Source: Methylococcaceae bacterium
Lineage (GTDB): Bacteria > Pseudomonadota > Gammaproteobacteria > Methylococcales > Methylococcaceae
DNA: 64,000 nucleotides
Direction of reading: 5' to 3'
Assembly: GCA_902812445.1 (NCBI GenBank)
Contig: CADDZF010000001.1
Coordinates: forward strand, 1-64,000
A program made the position numbers and the translations under genes. The notes under the pieces are model-generated. The model did no database searches, was not told the origin of the DNA, and saw only the letters and a program-made list of their open reading frames with translations. Of this stretch, positions 21,003 to 31,516 are shown piece by piece; positions within the stretch are counted from its first letter, which is position 1, and each line of letters opens with the position of its first letter.

Positions 21003-22418
21003 ATGGAAAACAACAATAGTTCTGATAAAAGACTTTTCGTTCTCGACACCAACGTTTTGATACACGACCCATCTGCGCTGTTCCGCTTTCAGGAGCACGA
21101 CGTCTACGTTCCCATGATCGTCTTGGAAGAGCTGGACCACTTGAAAAAAGGCGTTTCGGAAGTGGCCCGCAATGTTCGCCAGGCCAGCCGGTTTTTCGAT
21201 GATTTGATCCGTCACGCCGATCTTCATGCCATCGATAACGGCATTCCGTTGCCGCACATTCAGGATGCCGCCCGTCAGCATCAACAGGGCACCGGCCGCC
21301 TGTTCTTCGAGGTGCGCCGCATGAAATCACTGCTGCCCGAAAGCCTGCCGGGCGACAGGCCGGACAATTCCATCCTCGGCACGGTGCTCGCGCTATCCAA
21401 GGAACATCCGTCGATCCAGGTGATACTGGTATCAAAGGACATCAATTTGCGTATCAAGGCCTCGGTCCTCGGCATCCGGGCGGAGGATTATTACAGCGAC
21501 CAGGTGCTCGACGATATCGACCTGTTATACAGTGGCGCCAGCGAGCTGCCGGTCAGTTTCTGGGAGACCCACGGCAACAAGATGGAATCCTGGAAAGAGC
21601 ACGGTCGCACTTTCTACAAGGTCTCCGGCCCTTTGGTGCAGGAGTGGCACGCGAATCAATTTCTCTATCTGGGGGATGAATCGCAGTTCGAGGCGATCGT
21701 CCGAAAAATCGACCAGAGTGAAGCCGTCATCGAACTCGCGCGCGATTTCAGGTCTCCGCAGCACAGTGTATGGGGGATACAGGCCCGCAACCGCGAACAA
21801 AACTTCGCTTTCAACGTGCTGCTGGACCCGGAAATCGATTTCGTCACCCTGCTCGGCACCGCAGGCACCGGGAAAACGCTGCTCACCCTCGCCGCCGGCC
21901 TGACCTTGGCGGTCGAACAGAAACTCTACAAAGAGATCGTCATGACGCGGGAAACCATACCGCTCGGCGAAGATATCGGCTTCCTGCCCGGCTCGGAAGA
22001 AGAAAAAATGACACCCTGGATGGGCGCTCTGCTGGATAACCTGGAGCTCCTCGGCAGTCATGAAGACGCGAGCACCTGGGAACGAGCGGCGACCAATAAC
22101 TTGATGCTCAACCGAATCAAGGTCAGATCGCTCGGCTTCATGCGTGGGCGCACCTTTCTCAACCGCTACATCATTCTGGACGAAGCGCAGAATCTGACGT
22201 CTAAGCAGATGAAAACCCTCATTACCCGCGCGGGACCCGGCAGCAAGATAGTCTGTCTCGGCAATATCGCCCAGATCGATACGCCTTATCTCACTGGCAC
22301 CACATCCGGTCTGACTTACGCCGTTGACCGCTTCAAAGTCTGGCCTTACGGCGCGCACATCACCCTGCGTCGCGGCGAGCGCTCGCGGCTGGCCGATTAC
22401 GCGGCGGAAAATCTGTGA
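21003..22418 (+). CDS. PIN-domain/PhoH-family ATPase
   Basis: PIN N-terminus (LFVLDTNVLIHDPSALFRF) and Walker A LGTAGTGKTLL. Confidence 0.93.
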   Translation: MENNNSSDKRLFVLDTNVLIHDPSALFRFQEHDVYVPMIVLEELDHLKKGVSEVARNVRQASRFFDDLIRHADLHAIDNGIPLPHIQDAARQHQQGTGRLFFEVRRMKSLLPESLPGDRPDNSILGTVLALSKEHPSIQVILVSKDINLRIKASVLGIRAEDYYSDQVLDDIDLLYSGASELPVSFWETHGNKMESWKEHGRTFYKVSGPLVQEWHANQFLYLGDESQFEAIVRKIDQSEAVIELARDFRSPQHSVWGIQARNREQNFAFNVLLDPEIDFVTLLGTAGTGKTLLTLAAGLTLAVEQKLYKEIVMTRETIPLGEDIGFLPGSEEEKMTPWMGALLDNLELLGSHEDASTWERAATNNLMLNRIKVRSLGFMRGRTFLNRYIILDEAQNLTSKQMKTLITRAGPGSKIVCLGNIAQIDTPYLTGTTSGLTYAVDRFKVWPYGAHITLRRGERSRLADYAAENL

Positions 22419-22451
22419 GGCAGCGCCGAAGCTAGCGTTCGATCACTGACT

Positions 22452-23528
22452 TCAGGCCGCAAGGCCATCTTCATCCTGTTGTCCCACCGTCCTCGGCCAG
22501 GCCGTCAGGACGGCCTTCACCAGCGTCGCCAGGGGAATTGCGAAAAATACCCCCCAGAAGCCCCATACGCCGCCAAAAAAAAGCACCGCCACGATGATGG
22601 CGACCGGATGTAGGTTGACCGCCTCGGAAAACAGTAGCGGCACCAGCAATACGCCGTCCAGCATCTGGATGATGGTGTAGGCCAGCAGCAGATAGTAAAA
22701 ACTCTCGTTCAGTCCCCACTGAAAATAAGCCACGAACATGACCGGGAAAGTAACCAGGGTAGCGCCGACGTAGGGGATAAGCACCGAAAGTCCGATCAAG
22801 ACCGACAGCAGCAGCGCATAGTTGATGCCCAGCAGCGAAAAGGTGATGTAACTCACGACCAGCACAATAATGATCTCAAAAAACTTGCCCCGGATATAGT
22901 TGCCGATCTGCACGTCGACTTCCCGCCAGACCTGCGTGGGAAGGTGCCGCTCCCGCGGCAGGTACTGGCTGATCCAGTCAATGATCCTGGTCTTGTCCTT
23001 CAGGAAGAAGAACACCAACATGGGCACCAGAACCAGGTACACGATGACGGTAAAGAAGCCGACCAGCGATGAGTAGGAATACGTCAGCATCGACTGGGCG
23101 TAGGCGAATAGCTCGCGTCGTATCACGGCCATCACTTCGTAGATCTGCGCCTCGGTAATGAAAGTCGGATACTGCTCCGGCAGTTTCATCACCAGTTCCT
23201 GTCCGCGGTTGACCATGCTCGGAAGCTGCAGCATGAACTGTGCGGTCTGCTGATACAGCAGCGGCAGAAGAGCAACCAGAATGAACAGCACGAAGCAGAG
23301 GAAGAGGATGAAGACGATGACGACCATGCCGAGGCGGGGCATTTTTCGGCGCTCGCCGAACGATACCAGGCTGTCCAGGAGATAGGCGATGACGGCGGCG
23401 GCGAACACCGGCGCCAGCCTATTTCCCAAGGTCATAATGATCACGAAACCGACGGCCAGCAGGATAGTCAGAGAGATGGCCTGGGAATTAGGCAGAATCC
23501 GCTTAATCCAGGCGCGTATCAGCTGCAT
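22452..23528 (-). CDS. AI-2E family transporter / permease
   Basis: 358-aa polytopic protein with typical AI-2E transporter motifs. Confidence 0.88.
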   Translation of the reverse strand: MQLIRAWIKRILPNSQAISLTILLAVGFVIIMTLGNRLAPVFAAAVIAYLLDSLVSFGERRKMPRLGMVVIVFILFLCFVLFILVALLPLLYQQTAQFMLQLPSMVNRGQELVMKLPEQYPTFITEAQIYEVMAVIRRELFAYAQSMLTYSYSSLVGFFTVIVYLVLVPMLVFFFLKDKTRIIDWISQYLPRERHLPTQVWREVDVQIGNYIRGKFFEIIIVLVVSYITFSLLGINYALLLSVLIGLSVLIPYVGATLVTFPVMFVAYFQWGLNESFYYLLLAYTIIQMLDGVLLVPLLFSEAVNLHPVAIIVAVLFFGGVWGFWGVFFAIPLATLVKAVLTAWPRTVGQQDEDGLAA

Positions 23529-23684
23529 CCTTTGATCTCATGGTATTAGACGCTTTTATTATTAGGCGTCCCATCATACCGCAAACGGATTCTGCGGATC
23601 ATGCCGCAATGCCCAGGTTGGTCTGAAGGCGTTAGGTAGCGGGCGATTTCTGCACACGCTATCCACAGGTTTCCCACAGGTAAT

Positions 23685-23732
23685 ACACATGATATTGGGC
23701 TTGACTATACCTATAACCACAGTGTATGGTGT
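23685..23732 (+). promoter_or_regulatory. Candidate tandem NrdR boxes (ACACATGATATTGGGC, CCACAGTGTATGGTGT) over a TTGACT promoter
   Basis: Two 16-mers each about 12/16 to the remembered consensus acaCwAtATaTwGtgt, start-to-start spacing 32 bp; TTGACT at 23701. Confidence 0.6.
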
Positions 23733-23783
23733 TTTCCGCGTTTTTAATGGACAGCCCGTTCAACCGCAGCGAGGAGAGAAATT

Positions 23784-26672
23784 ATGGAGACAGAATCCGT
23801 TGTATTCAGCAAACCCGCCGCTCCTGCCGCGACCGAAAAGGCTCCCGCGGCCAGCGATCTTCACGCCGTCGCTCCCGGTGAGATCCGCGTTATCCGGCGC
23901 AACGGCAAAGTCACCGCGTTCGATGCCAACAAGATCAATATCGCGATCACCAAGGCATTTCTCGCCGTCGAAGGCCACCACGCAGCGGCCAGCCGACGCA
24001 TCCACGACACCGCGGCCGAACTGGCGCGGCAGGTTGCCAAAGCGCTCACCCGCAGGCTGCCGACCGGCGGTACGATTCACATTGAGGACATCCAGGATCA
24101 GGTCGAACTCGCCCTCATGCGCGGCGGCCATCACAAAATCGCCCGCGCCTATGTGCTCTATCGCGAGGAACACGCCCGCCTGCGCGCCGAACAGGCCAAG
24201 CGGGAAATCCGCGATGAGACCGCCGGCATATTGCACGTTACGCTGCCCGACGGCAGCCGCAAACCGCTGGACGAAGCACGCCTGTACCGGCTGATCGAGG
24301 ACGCTTGCAGCGGGCTCTCCGATACCGGCAGCGCCTGGATCATCGAAGAAAGCCGGCGCAGCCTGTTCGATGGCGTACCGGAAAAAGACGTCATGCCGAC
24401 ACTCGTCATGGCCGCTCGCACCCGCATCGAGCAGGAACCCAATTATTCCTATGTCGCCGCGCGGCTGTTACTAGATGACCTGCGCCGTGAAGCGCTCAGC
24501 TTTCTAGGCAATGGCAAAGCGGAAGCGACTCAGGCCGAGATGAGCGAACGCTATGACGAATACTTTGCCGATTACATCAAGCGCGGTGCAGAACTGGAAC
24601 TGCTCGCGCCCGAGCTGACCCGTTTCGACCTGGCCAGGCTCGGTGCAGCACTCCGGCCTGAACGCGACTTGCAGTTCACCTACCTCGGCCTGCAAACCCT
24701 CTACGACCGTTATTTCATCCATTATCGCGGCGTCCGCTTCGAACTGCCGCAAGCGTTTTTCATGCGCGTTGCCATGGGGCTCGCGATCAACGAAATCGAC
24801 CGCGAAGCAAGAGCCATCGAATTCTATGACCTGCTGTCCCGCTTCGACTTCATGAATTCCACTCCGACTTTATTCAACGCCGGTACGTTGCGCCCACAGC
24901 TTTCCTCGTGTTACCTGACCACGGTCGCGGACGATCTCGACGGCATCTTCAGCGCGATCAAGGACGACGCCCTCCTCTCCAAATACGCCGGAGGCCTGGG
25001 CAACGACTGGACCCGCGTCCGCGCCATGGGTTCCCATATCAAGGGCACCAACGGCACCTCCCAGGGCGTGGTGCCTTTCCTAAAAGTGGCGAATGATACG
25101 GCGGTGGCGGTCAACCAGGGCGGAAAGCGCAAAGGCGCCCTATGCGCCTACCTGGAAAGCTGGCACCTGGACATCGAAGAATTCCTCGAACTGCGGAAAA
25201 ACACCGGCGACGATCGACGCCGCACGCACGACATGAACACGGCCAACTGGGTACCTGATCTGTTCATGAAGCGGGTCGCCGAAAATGGCCAGTGGACACT
25301 GTTCTCGCCCAGCGATGTACCCGATCTGCATGATCTCGTCGGTAAAGCCTTCGAGAAGCGCTACGTCGAATACGAAGAAAAAGTGGATCGTGGCGAAATC
25401 AAGTTGTGCAAACGTCTGCCGGCGATCCAGCTGTGGCGCAAGATGCTGTCCATGCTGTTCGAGACCGGCCATCCCTGGGTCGCCTTCAAGGACCCCTGCA
25501 ATCTCCGTTATACCAACCAGCACGTGGGCGTGGTGCATTCGTCCAATCTCTGTACGGAAATCACGCTGCATACCAGCGACAGCGAAATCGCCGTGTGCAA
25601 CTTGGGCTCGGTAAACCTGGCCACTCATATCACCGACACAGGCGCTCTGGATGCCGAAAAGCTCGCGAAAACGATCGCTACCGCCATGCGCATGCTGGAC
25701 AATGTCATCGACATCAACTACTACAGCGTATCGCAGGCGCGCCGTTCCAACCTGCGCCACCGGCCGGTGGGCCTCGGCATCATGGGCTTTCAGGATGCTC
25801 TCTACAAACTGCGCGTCCCCTACGCATCGGACGATGCCGTGGCATTCGCCGACCGCAGCATGGAGCTGGTCAGCTACCACGCCATCAAAGCTTCGACCGA
25901 TCTCGCCGACGAGCGTGGCCGTTACTCGACCTATGAGGGTTCCCTGTGGAGCCAGGGCGTCCTGCCCATCGATTCGATCGCCCGGCTGGAGGAGGCCAGA
26001 GGCGGCTACCTGGAGGTCGACCGCTCAACCACGCTCGATTGGGACGGCCTGCGCGAGCGGGTCAGGAGCGTCGGCATGCGTCATTCCAATACCCTGGCGA
26101 TCGCGCCTACGGCCACTATCTCCAACATCTGCGGCGTGACTCAGTCCATCGAGCCCACCTATCAAAATCTATTCGTCAAATCGAATCTGTCCGGCGAGTT
26201 CACCGTAGTCAACCCGTTCCTGGCGCAGGATCTCAAAAAGCGCGGTTTATGGGACGCCGTGATGATCAACGACCTCAAGTACTACGATGGTAGCGTACAG
26301 CGCATCGAGCGCATTCCGGACGAACTTAGGGCGCTCTACGCGACCGCCTTCGAGATCGACCCGCGCTGGCTGGTGGAAGCCGCTGCGCGCCGGCAGAAAT
26401 GGATCGATCAGGGCCAGTCGCTCAATCTCTATATGGCGGAACCGAACGGCAATAAACTGGACGCGCTATACAGGCTGGCCTGGGTACGTGGATTGAAGAC
26501 CACGTATTATCTGCGCTCCCTGGGCGCCACTCACGTCGAGAAAAGCACGCTAGCCGACGGCAAGCTGAACGCCGTCAAGACGGACCCGATCGATGATGCA
26601 ATCCCGATGACGGCATCGGCGGTTGCCGCACAGTGCTCGATTAAGGATCCGGAGTGCGAGGCATGTCAATAG
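23784..26672 (+). CDS. nrdA: Ribonucleoside-diphosphate reductase class Ia alpha subunit
   Basis: 962 aa; two N-terminal ATP-cone-like segments, NLCTEITLHT, catalytic core and C-terminal CSIKDPECEACQ. Confidence 0.96.
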   Translation: METESVVFSKPAAPAATEKAPAASDLHAVAPGEIRVIRRNGKVTAFDANKINIAITKAFLAVEGHHAAASRRIHDTAAELARQVAKALTRRLPTGGTIHIEDIQDQVELALMRGGHHKIARAYVLYREEHARLRAEQAKREIRDETAGILHVTLPDGSRKPLDEARLYRLIEDACSGLSDTGSAWIIEESRRSLFDGVPEKDVMPTLVMAARTRIEQEPNYSYVAARLLLDDLRREALSFLGNGKAEATQAEMSERYDEYFADYIKRGAELELLAPELTRFDLARLGAALRPERDLQFTYLGLQTLYDRYFIHYRGVRFELPQAFFMRVAMGLAINEIDREARAIEFYDLLSRFDFMNSTPTLFNAGTLRPQLSSCYLTTVADDLDGIFSAIKDDALLSKYAGGLGNDWTRVRAMGSHIKGTNGTSQGVVPFLKVANDTAVAVNQGGKRKGALCAYLESWHLDIEEFLELRKNTGDDRRRTHDMNTANWVPDLFMKRVAENGQWTLFSPSDVPDLHDLVGKAFEKRYVEYEEKVDRGEIKLCKRLPAIQLWRKMLSMLFETGHPWVAFKDPCNLRYTNQHVGVVHSSNLCTEITLHTSDSEIAVCNLGSVNLATHITDTGALDAEKLAKTIATAMRMLDNVIDINYYSVSQARRSNLRHRPVGLGIMGFQDALYKLRVPYASDDAVAFADRSMELVSYHAIKASTDLADERGRYSTYEGSLWSQGVLPIDSIARLEEARGGYLEVDRSTTLDWDGLRERVRSVGMRHSNTLAIAPTATISNICGVTQSIEPTYQNLFVKSNLSGEFTVVNPFLAQDLKKRGLWDAVMINDLKYYDGSVQRIERIPDELRALYATAFEIDPRWLVEAAARRQKWIDQGQSLNLYMAEPNGNKLDALYRLAWVRGLKTTYYLRSLGATHVEKSTLADGKLNAVKTDPIDDAIPMTASAVAAQCSIKDPECEACQ

Positions 26673-26748
26673 CCGGCAAGGCGATAGGGGAAGCGCACCG
26701 CATTCCGCCAGCACCCCGGCCGGGTAATCGCAGAACGCCGCCTGGTAG

Positions 26749-27738
26749 ATGAAAATGCCCGATATTACGCGCGCGGGGTTGGAAAATCAGCGCAGCGAGG
26801 CGCTCCCGGTGGCAGTGTTCGCGCACAACGAGGAAAAAAACATCATCGCCTGCCTGGACAGCCTGCCGCGCTCGGCGTCCAATCGCCGGATCGAGGCGCA
26901 CGTGCTGGTGAACGGCTGTACCGATCATACGCTGGGAATCGTGTCAGATTACGCGAGGGAGCATGCGTGGGTCGTGGTTCACGCCGTCGAACTGGGCGAC
27001 AAGGCCAATGCATGGAACGTCTATGTCCACGAGCTCGCGCCACGGGCGGACGCTCACTTCTTCATTGACGGCGATGTCGAGGCTTGTCCGAAGGCCTTGC
27101 TGAATCTGCAAGCGGCGCTCGATCGAGAGATACAGGCCTTCGCGGCGGCGGCCGTGCCTGCAAGCGGGCGCGGGCGCACGGCATCGATCCGAAGCATGTT
27201 GTCGACGCGAGAGCTGGCCGGCAATCTTTACGCCTTGCGCGGAAGTTTCCTGCAGCGCCTGAAGGCGGCTCAGATTCGCATGCCGCGAGGACTCATCGGC
27301 GAGGATTCGCTGGTGGGCGCCCTGGTCAAAACCGATCTCGAGCCGAGCACGTGGGACGATCACCGCGTGGTCACGGACGGTCAAGCCTGTTTCCGCTTTC
27401 GCTCACTGTCGCCCTTTTCACTGGCCGATTGGCGCCTCTATTGGCGACGCAAGATCCGTTACAGTCTGAGGCGCTTCCAGTTTCTGCTGCTGCGGGACCA
27501 CTTCCGGAATGTCGGCTTCAGCGCCATGCCGGCGCGTATCGAGAGTCTTTATGTTACCGCAGCGGACAGCCCGCGGCTGCGCTTGACCTGGCGTGGTTTG
27601 AATTCGCTGTTTGATTGGCTAGCACTGCGCCGCATCCAGATGGAGATAGGGCGAACGGGATTCGAAGATACAACGAAAAAACCGGTCGACGCTGCGCATA
27701 CGCGGCACGGCACAAAGGAAACCAAGTCGAACCATTGA
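26749..27738 (+). CDS. Family 2 glycosyltransferase
   Basis: VAVFAHNEEKNIIACLDSL ... HFFIDGDVEACPKAL (DxD-like), GEDSLVGA. Confidence 0.8.
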   Translation: MKMPDITRAGLENQRSEALPVAVFAHNEEKNIIACLDSLPRSASNRRIEAHVLVNGCTDHTLGIVSDYAREHAWVVVHAVELGDKANAWNVYVHELAPRADAHFFIDGDVEACPKALLNLQAALDREIQAFAAAAVPASGRGRTASIRSMLSTRELAGNLYALRGSFLQRLKAAQIRMPRGLIGEDSLVGALVKTDLEPSTWDDHRVVTDGQACFRFRSLSPFSLADWRLYWRRKIRYSLRRFQFLLLRDHFRNVGFSAMPARIESLYVTAADSPRLRLTWRGLNSLFDWLALRRIQMEIGRTGFEDTTKKPVDAAHTRHGTKETKSNH

Positions 27739-27780
27739 TCGGAACGTTGACGAAATGTTGAACTTAAAGGAGGCATGACG

Positions 27781-28962
27781 ATGTTGAACTGGGACGATGC
27801 TCTGGTCGGTCTGGGCCCGAGAGCCGCCGACAAGTCCACCAAAGCCGCTACACGGGAAGCCGAATTCTCCCAAACCAAGAGCGAGAACGCGCGATCCGAC
27901 ATCAGTACCGGCGCGACAGGACTCGAAGCTATCGAAATGGGCGCGCGTCGCATCCAGGTGGATGACAAGCGCATCATCAACTGCCGCGCCGACCTGAATC
28001 AACTGGTGCCGTTCAAGTATCAATGGGCCTGGCAGAAGTATCTCGATGCCTGCGCCAATCACTGGATGCCGCAGGAAATCAATATGAACGCGGACATCGC
28101 CCTGTGGAAGAGCCAGAACGGCTTGACCGAGGACGAACGCACCGTCATCAAACGTAACCTGGGTTTTTTCACCACGGCGGACTCGCTGGTGGCCAATAAT
28201 CTGGTCCTGGCCGTCTACCGTCACATCACCAACCCGGAATGCCGTCAATATCTCTTGCGTCAGGCGTTCGAGGAAGCGCTGCACACCCACGCTTATCAAT
28301 ACGTCGTGGAATCCCTGGCGATGGATGAGGGCGAAGTTTTCAATATGTATCGCGAGGTGCCGGCGGTGGCGCGCAAGGCGGAATGGGCGCTGCCCTTCAC
28401 GCAGCACTTGGGCGATCCCCACTTCCGCACGGGCACACCGCAAAACGACCAGAAGCTGCTACGCGAGCTGATTGCGTTTTACGTTGTTTTCGAAGGCATT
28501 TTCTTCTACGTCGGCTTCACTCAAGTGCTGTCGATGGGCCGCCGCAACAAGATGACCGGCACCGCCGAGCAGTTTCAGTACATCCTGCGGGACGAGTCCA
28601 TGCACATGAATTTCGGTATCGACGTGATCAATCAGATCAAGATCGAGAATCCCGATTTGTGGACAGACGACTTCAAGCGCGAAATCATCGCCATGATTCG
28701 TGAAGCGGTGGACATCGAAATCCAGTACGCTTGCGATACGATGCCGCGCGGCATTCTCGGTCTTAATGCCGGCATGTTCCGCGAATACCTGCAGTTCATC
28801 GCCAACCGCAGGTGCATTCAGATTGGCTTGCCGGAGCAATATCCAAGCGTTGGCAATCCCTTTCCCTGGATGAGCGAGATACTGGATCTCAAGAAAGAAA
28901 AGAACTTTTTCGAAACCCGCGTCACGGAATATCAGACGGGCGGGACCTTGAATTGGGATTAG
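27781..28962 (+). CDS. nrdB: Ribonucleoside-diphosphate reductase beta subunit
   Basis: [10 protein letters not shown]..., [23 protein letters not shown]. Second ATG (27781) has correct spacing to AAAGGAGG. Confidence 0.96.
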   Translation: MLNWDDALVGLGPRAADKSTKAATREAEFSQTKSENARSDISTGATGLEAIEMGARRIQVDDKRIINCRADLNQLVPFKYQWAWQKYLDACANHWMPQEINMNADIALWKSQNGLTEDERTVIKRNLGFFTTADSLVANNLVLAVYRHITNPECRQYLLRQAFEEALHTHAYQYVVESLAMDEGEVFNMYREVPAVARKAEWALPFTQHLGDPHFRTGTPQNDQKLLRELIAFYVVFEGIFFYVGFTQVLSMGRRNKMTGTAEQFQYILRDESMHMNFGIDVINQIKIENPDLWTDDFKREIIAMIREAVDIEIQYACDTMPRGILGLNAGMFREYLQFIANRRCIQIGLPEQYPSVGNPFPWMSEILDLKKEKNFFETRVTEYQTGGTLNWD

Positions 28963-29080
28963 TGCGCACGAACTTCTGTCTTCTGGCGGCGCTCGAGATT
29001 GTCAGCCGAGGAGCGCGCATGGCAGCGAAGAGGATAGGAACAAATCCGGTCTGAACATCACTGCGCGAGCGAGACAGACA

Positions 29081-30364
29081 TCATGACTGCCTCGTTCTCG
29101 GCTGACCCGTTCTCGCAGCGGCCGATGGCCTGCGACGGCTTGGCGCAGAGGCATGCTCCGGCAGATTCTTTCTGCTTCCGCCGCCATAATTGAGCCGATG
29201 CGCCAGCGGCGCCGACTGCAGCGAGAAACCCGGCTCGAAGCCGGCTACCGTGATTCTAGGGATCTCCCGCTTGAGCAGGCGCTCAATGGCCGTCAGCTGC
29301 TTCATTTCCTCCTGACTGACCAGCGATAACGCCTCGCCGCTCGCGCCTGCACGTCCGGTCCTGCCAATGCGGTGCACATAGTCTTCCGGCACGTGCGGTA
29401 ATTCGAAATTGACCACGTGGGGCAACTGATCGATATCCAGCCCACGGGCCGCGATGTCGGTGGCTACCAGCACGGCCACTTTACCGGCCTTGAAATCCGC
29501 CAACGCCTTGATCCGGGCACCTTGGCTTTTGTTCCCATGTAAGGCAGCCGCCTTAATCCCGTCGCTCTCCAGTTGTTTTTCCAGGCGGTCGGCGCCATGC
29601 TTGGTGCGCACGAATACCAGCACCCGTCGCCAATTACCGGCTCGTACCAAGTGCGACAACAAGTCTCGCTTGAGCGCCTGCGCCATTGGATAGATCGTCT
29701 GCGCCACGTTGTCCGCCGCAGCATTGCGCCGAGCGACTTCGATTTCTAGTGGCGCTTTCAGCAACGTCCCGGCGAGGGCTCTGATGTCATCAGAGAAGGT
29801 GGCAGAAAATAACAGGTTCTGGCGCTTCTGCGGCAGCAGCGCAATGATCTTGCGGATATCGTGGATGAATCCCATGTCGAGCATGCGATCAGCCTCATCC
29901 AGGACAAGGATTTCCACCCACGAGAGATCCAGAGTCTTCTGGCGGACGTGATCGAGTAGACGGCCCGGAGTGGCTACTATGATGTCCGGCCCTCTGCGTA
30001 ATCTTTGGATTTGCGAGTTCATGTTGACGCCGCCGAAAATGGCATCCGCTCGCAGGGGCAGATGCCTGCCATAGGTCTCGACACTCTGGCGGACCTGGGC
30101 AGCGAGTTCGCGGGTCGGCGTCACGATGAGTGCGCGCACGCGACGCTGCTGTCTCGGAGCGGCCGGACGCTCATTCAGACGTTGCAGCAGAGGCAAGGTA
30201 AAACCGGCCGTTTTACCGGTTCCAGTCTGAGCGCCGGCAAGGACATCGTGGCCTTTTAAGATGAGCGGAATGGCTTTTTTCTGGACCGGGGTAGGCGATT
30301 GATAGCCCTGGTCGGATACGGCACGAAGGAGTTCGGCAGAAAGGCCGAGAATGGCAAAAGTCAT
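29081..30364 (-). CDS. rhlE: DEAD-box RNA helicase, RhlE type
   Basis: [42 protein letters not shown]. Confidence 0.9.
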   Translation of the reverse strand: MTFAILGLSAELLRAVSDQGYQSPTPVQKKAIPLILKGHDVLAGAQTGTGKTAGFTLPLLQRLNERPAAPRQQRRVRALIVTPTRELAAQVRQSVETYGRHLPLRADAIFGGVNMNSQIQRLRRGPDIIVATPGRLLDHVRQKTLDLSWVEILVLDEADRMLDMGFIHDIRKIIALLPQKRQNLLFSATFSDDIRALAGTLLKAPLEIEVARRNAAADNVAQTIYPMAQALKRDLLSHLVRAGNWRRVLVFVRTKHGADRLEKQLESDGIKAAALHGNKSQGARIKALADFKAGKVAVLVATDIAARGLDIDQLPHVVNFELPHVPEDYVHRIGRTGRAGASGEALSLVSQEEMKQLTAIERLLKREIPRITVAGFEPGFSLQSAPLAHRLNYGGGSRKNLPEHASAPSRRRPSAAARTGQPRTRQS

Positions 30365-30613
30365 AGATTTCCTTATTAAGCAGGATAAGCAGCGCCTGCC
30401 GGAGATTACTCCGAACCGATTCAGACGAGTGGGGGCAGTTAAAGCGGCGTTGACGCCGGTGAGAGCTCGACCGCAATGGCTTGAAGGCGCCGATCGGGCG
30501 GGCTTTTCAAGATTTCCTGCGCGCAGTATAACTTACCGATCCACCTGCACGCCACTGCCTTTTCCGCGGCTGAGTGGTAGTATCCGCCGCTGATCGGCTA
30601 TTGCGAACGGGCT

Positions 30614-31492
30614 CTACTCAATTACCAGCTGTTTCAAATAACTTTTGAATTCGTTCCGCAACTCGGGATGCTTAAGTCCTTGCTCGACCGTTGCGATCAG
30701 ATAACCCAATTTCGAGCCGCAGTCGTAGCGCTTGCCGTAAAACTCATAGGCCAGTACCGGCTCTTCTTGCAACAGCTGGGCGATCGCGTCGGTTAGCTGG
30801 ATTTCTCCACCGGCACCCTTTGACAGGCGATCTAATTTGTCAAAAATCGTAGGAGTCAGGATATAGCGGCCTACGACAGCCAGATTCGAAGGTGCCGCTT
30901 CTGGTTTTGGCTTTTCGACGATTTCACCGATTTTGCCCAGCCGGTCCGTGATCTGAGTCGCTCTGACGATGCCGTAGCTTTCCGTTTCGGCGGGATCGAT
31001 TTTTTCAACGCCCAACAATGAACACTGCCAATCTTCAAAAATCCTCACCATTTGGCTCAGACAGCCCTTCTCTCCGTCATCGATCAAATCATCGGCCAAC
31101 AAAACGGCAAACGGCTCATCGCCTATTACGGCCTTTGCACAGGACACCGCATGCCCCAGTCCCAAGGCTTCGGCCTGGCGGATATAAACGCAGGTTACGT
31201 GGGGCGGTACGATGTTTTGGACGATCTTCAGGGTTTCGATCTTGCCCCGGTTAGCGAGTTCGGTCTCGACTTCGTACGCTTTATCGAAATGATCGGGAAT
31301 CGCGCGTTTGCTTCTCCCGGTAATGAACACCATGACGTCAATGCCCGCTCCCACGGCTTCTTCCACGGCATATTGGATGAGCGGTTTGTCGACGATCGGC
31401 AGCATTTCCTTGGGGCTGGCCTTTGTCGCTGGCAAAAACCGCGTGCCCAAGCCTGCAACCGGGAAGATCGCCTTCCTAATAACCTTTTTCAT
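30614..31492 (-). CDS. galU: UTP--glucose-1-phosphate uridylyltransferase
   Basis: KAIFPVAGLGTRFLPATKASPKEMLPIVDKPLIQYAVEEA. Confidence 0.96.
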   Translation of the reverse strand: MKKVIRKAIFPVAGLGTRFLPATKASPKEMLPIVDKPLIQYAVEEAVGAGIDVMVFITGRSKRAIPDHFDKAYEVETELANRGKIETLKIVQNIVPPHVTCVYIRQAEALGLGHAVSCAKAVIGDEPFAVLLADDLIDDGEKGCLSQMVRIFEDWQCSLLGVEKIDPAETESYGIVRATQITDRLGKIGEIVEKPKPEAAPSNLAVVGRYILTPTIFDKLDRLSKGAGGEIQLTDAIAQLLQEEPVLAYEFYGKRYDCGSKLGYLIATVEQGLKHPELRNEFKSYLKQLVIE

Positions 31493-31516
31493 CGCGTGTT
31501 CCTTAAGCCTGTTGTC

